Shown piece after piece: positions 5,329 through 7,257 of a stretch of 7,257 nucleotides of DNA. Source of the stretch: Porticoccaceae bacterium (lineage in GTDB: Bacteria > Pseudomonadota > Gammaproteobacteria > Pseudomonadales > Porticoccaceae); contig JAPKCN010000092.1 in assembly GCA_028822945.1 (NCBI GenBank), positions 1-7,257 of the forward strand. Direction: 5' to 3'. Each line of letters opens with the position of its first letter. Position 1 is the stretch's first letter. The notes below the pieces were generated by a model. The model was given only the letters and a program-made list of their open reading frames with translations. It made no database searches and was not told where the DNA came from. The position numbers and the translations under genes were made by a program.

Positions 5329-7152
5329 CTAGTTTATGAACCCACCCGATTGACGCGCCCAAAATCTCGCATAAACCCCGTTGAGCTTTAGTAACTCCTC
5401 GTGTCGCCCCTGCTCCACGATGCAGCCATTTTCAAGGACAATTAATCGATCCATCTGCGCAATAGTGGATAAGCGGTGAGCAATCGCCAGCACAGTCTTG
5501 CCCTTCATCAACAATTCAAACTGTTCTTGGATTTCTGCCTCGACCTCCGAATCGAGCGCTGATGTGGCCTCATCCAATACGAGTATCGGTGCGTTTTTCA
5601 AAATAACCCGAGCAATTGCAATCCGTTGCCGTTGTCCACCCGACAGCTTGACGCCGCGTTCGCCAACTTTAGCCCGCAGACCTCGATTACCTTCATTGTC
5701 TACCAGATCAAAGATAAAGCCATCGGCCTTGGCTAGTTTTGCCGCCTGTAGTATTTGCTCCTCAGACGCGTCTGGCCGACCGTAGGCAATATTTTCGCCA
5801 ATAGTGCGATGCAACAGCGAAGTATCTTGCGTGACCATAGCAACGTTATACCGCAAACTCTCCTGCGTGACCTCAGCGATATTTTGCTGGTCGATTGTTA
5901 TCGAGCCATCCTCGAGATCGTATAGCCGCAATAAAAGATTGACCAAGGTCGATTTACCTGCGCCCGAGCGGCCAACTAATCCGATCCGTTCGCCCGGCTT
6001 GATATGTAGTGAGAAATCGTCAAATACAGTGCTTTGCTTGGCATAAGTAAAGGTCATCCCTCGAAAGTAAATATCTCCTCGCGGCACCTCTAAAATCCGC
6101 GCACAAGGGGTATCGACCACAGATCTTGGTTGCGCGATGGTATTCATGCCATCCTGAGTCGTGCCGATCGCCTCAAAAAGTCGTGCTAGTTCCCAGATAA
6201 ACCACTGGGCCATCGATTGAATACGCATAGTCAGCGCCCCGGCAACGGCGATAGCACCGGTCGAAACGATCGACTGCGACCACAGCCAAATGCCAAATCC
6301 CATGGTGCTGCAAATAAGCAACGCATTAATAAAAATTAACGTAGTATTTAGTTGTGTAACCAAACGCATCTGCTGATAAACCGATGACAACATGTGTTTC
6401 ATACTATGTTTGGCATACCGCTCTTCGGAATTATTAGTCGAGAACATTTTAACTGTTTGTATGTTGGTGTACGCATCCACTACCCTGCCGGTCATTGTCG
6501 ACCGAGCGTCGGACTGCTCGGTTGACACCTGCTTTAGAGTCGGTAAAAAAAAGCGCATCACCGCAATATAGGCACACAACCATACCAGTAGCGGAATAGC
6601 GAGACGCCAATCATTACTCATAAAAATTACCGCGGAGCTGGAAAAGTAAACTCCAACATAGACCATCAAGCTATTAATACTGACGACCGAATCACGCACA
6701 CTTAAAGCGGTTTGCATAACTTTAGTAGCAATCCGTCCAGAAAAATCATTAGCAAAAAAGTCATTCGACTGGCGTAGTAAATATCTATGCGAACGCCAGC
6801 GGATCTGCATCGCAAAATTCCCCAGTAGTCCCTGATTCTGGACCAACGAGTCGAACCAGTGCAGCAGAGGCCAAATGATCAAAATGAGCAACGCCATACC
6901 GGTTAAACTAGCTTCGTGTACTTGAAAAAAAGTACTTGGATCGCCAGCCTGCATCCAGTCTATCAATTGCCCTATAGCGCTCAGCATATAAACTTCAACG
7001 GTAGCGATAATCGCCGACGTGATAAACAGCACGCTTAATAAGAACTTAAATGGCTTGGTGTAGTGCCAGACAAAAGCAAGTAGTGAAGATGGCGCTTGCT
7101 CGACTTCTTGATTGGGAAATGGATCGACAGCATTTTCTAACGATGTGAACAT
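5329..7152 (-). CDS. ABC exporter half-transporter (fused membrane and ATPase domains)
   Basis: A 607-residue inner-membrane protein with the MsbA/multidrug-exporter layout, expected to work as a homodimer that moves a substrate outward with ATP. A polar N-terminus (about 1-34) precedes a membrane domain of about six segments, visible near 36-57, 83-100, 160-178, 182-203, 270-291 and 298-320. The ATPase domain follows from about 358: Walker A GRSGAGKST (394-402, Lys400), Q-loop Gln442, signature LSGGQ (503-507), Walker B ILVLDE (523-528) with catalytic Glu528, D-loop SALD (531-534) and H-loop His559. All catalytic residues are present, so it should be active. The ending YARFWARQSGGF is typical of one proteobacterial exporter group. 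The ATG at 7152 has no clear Shine-Dalgarno. The substrate cannot be told from sequence; no partner half-transporter or accessory gene is in view. Confidence 0.93.
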   Translation of the reverse strand: MFTSLENAVDPFPNQEVEQAPSSLLAFVWHYTKPFKFLLSVLFITSAIIATVEVYMLSAIGQLIDWMQAGDPSTFFQVHEASLTGMALLILIIWPLLHWFDSLVQNQGLLGNFAMQIRWRSHRYLLRQSNDFFANDFSGRIATKVMQTALSVRDSVVSINSLMVYVGVYFSSSAVIFMSNDWRLAIPLLVWLCAYIAVMRFFLPTLKQVSTEQSDARSTMTGRVVDAYTNIQTVKMFSTNNSEERYAKHSMKHMLSSVYQQMRLVTQLNTTLIFINALLICSTMGFGIWLWSQSIVSTGAIAVAGALTMRIQSMAQWFIWELARLFEAIGTTQDGMNTIAQPRSVVDTPCARILEVPRGDIYFRGMTFTYAKQSTVFDDFSLHIKPGERIGLVGRSGAGKSTLVNLLLRLYDLEDGSITIDQQNIAEVTQESLRYNVAMVTQDTSLLHRTIGENIAYGRPDASEEQILQAAKLAKADGFIFDLVDNEGNRGLRAKVGERGVKLSGGQRQRIAIARVILKNAPILVLDEATSALDSEVEAEIQEQFELLMKGKTVLAIAHRLSTIAQMDRLIVLENGCIVEQGRHEELLKLNGVYARFWARQSGGFIN

Positions 7153-7257
7153 ATTATGACACGACTAAGACCGAATTAGCTCGCAATTGTAACATTCAAA
7201 CGCGCTTGAGAAGTCGTCTATATAGCGGTATTTATCGTGACGAAACTAGTATTTGAA

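Noticed and set aside
7153..7257. Promoter for the ABC gene (minus-strand TACAAT or TATATA as -10 box)
   Set aside because: Neither hexamer has a reasonable -35 partner at 16-18 bp, so I cannot choose one; the region simply precedes the start codon.
1..7257. CRISPR array, tRNA, rRNA or prophage attachment site
   Set aside because: No regularly spaced repeats, cloverleaf-like segments or integrase gene were seen anywhere in the window.

Overview
The window looks like chromosomal housekeeping DNA from a gammaproteobacterium with roughly balanced GC content (judged by eye). The reasons are an E. coli/Pseudomonas-type aspartyl-tRNA synthetase (AspRS) preceded by an FmdB zinc-ribbon gene, a bacterial-type prolyl-tRNA synthetase (ProRS) with an inserted editing domain, and a HIT protein of the kind found in pseudomonads. 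I cannot name a genus.

Layout: positions 1-879 hold the first 293 codons of aspS on the minus strand, cut off by the window edge. Just upstream on the same strand, 912-1250 is an FmdB-family zinc-ribbon gene starting at GTG, probably cotranscribed with aspS. Positions 1251-2020 hold no convincing gene. This stretch contains a candidate promoter for fmdB-aspS, a possible remnant of a transposase C-terminus, a small hairpin and mini-ORF, and a 22-bp near-perfect palindrome. A HIT-family hydrolase gene (2021-2479, minus) is divergent from proS (plus, best start 2570, end 4294). Convergent to proS is a glutamate racemase gene (murI, 4342-5121, minus). After a 200-bp gap comes a complete ABC exporter half-transporter on the minus strand (5329-7152), and about 100 bp of its upstream region ends the window.

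Functionally, the window joins translation (AspRS, ProRS, a nucleotide-cleaving HIT protein), peptidoglycan precursor supply (D-glutamate from MurI) and membrane export (ABC protein). These genes do not form one pathway. The minus/plus/minus arrangement implies at least four transcription units: fmdB-aspS, HIT, proS, and murI with or without the ABC gene.

I found no convincing new biological system. The most useful oddities are the orphan palindrome and the decayed DNA between fmdB and the HIT gene, the in-frame 24-bp tandem repeat in the FmdB tail, and a His31 in AspRS that suggests a non-discriminating enzyme which also charges tRNA-Asn.
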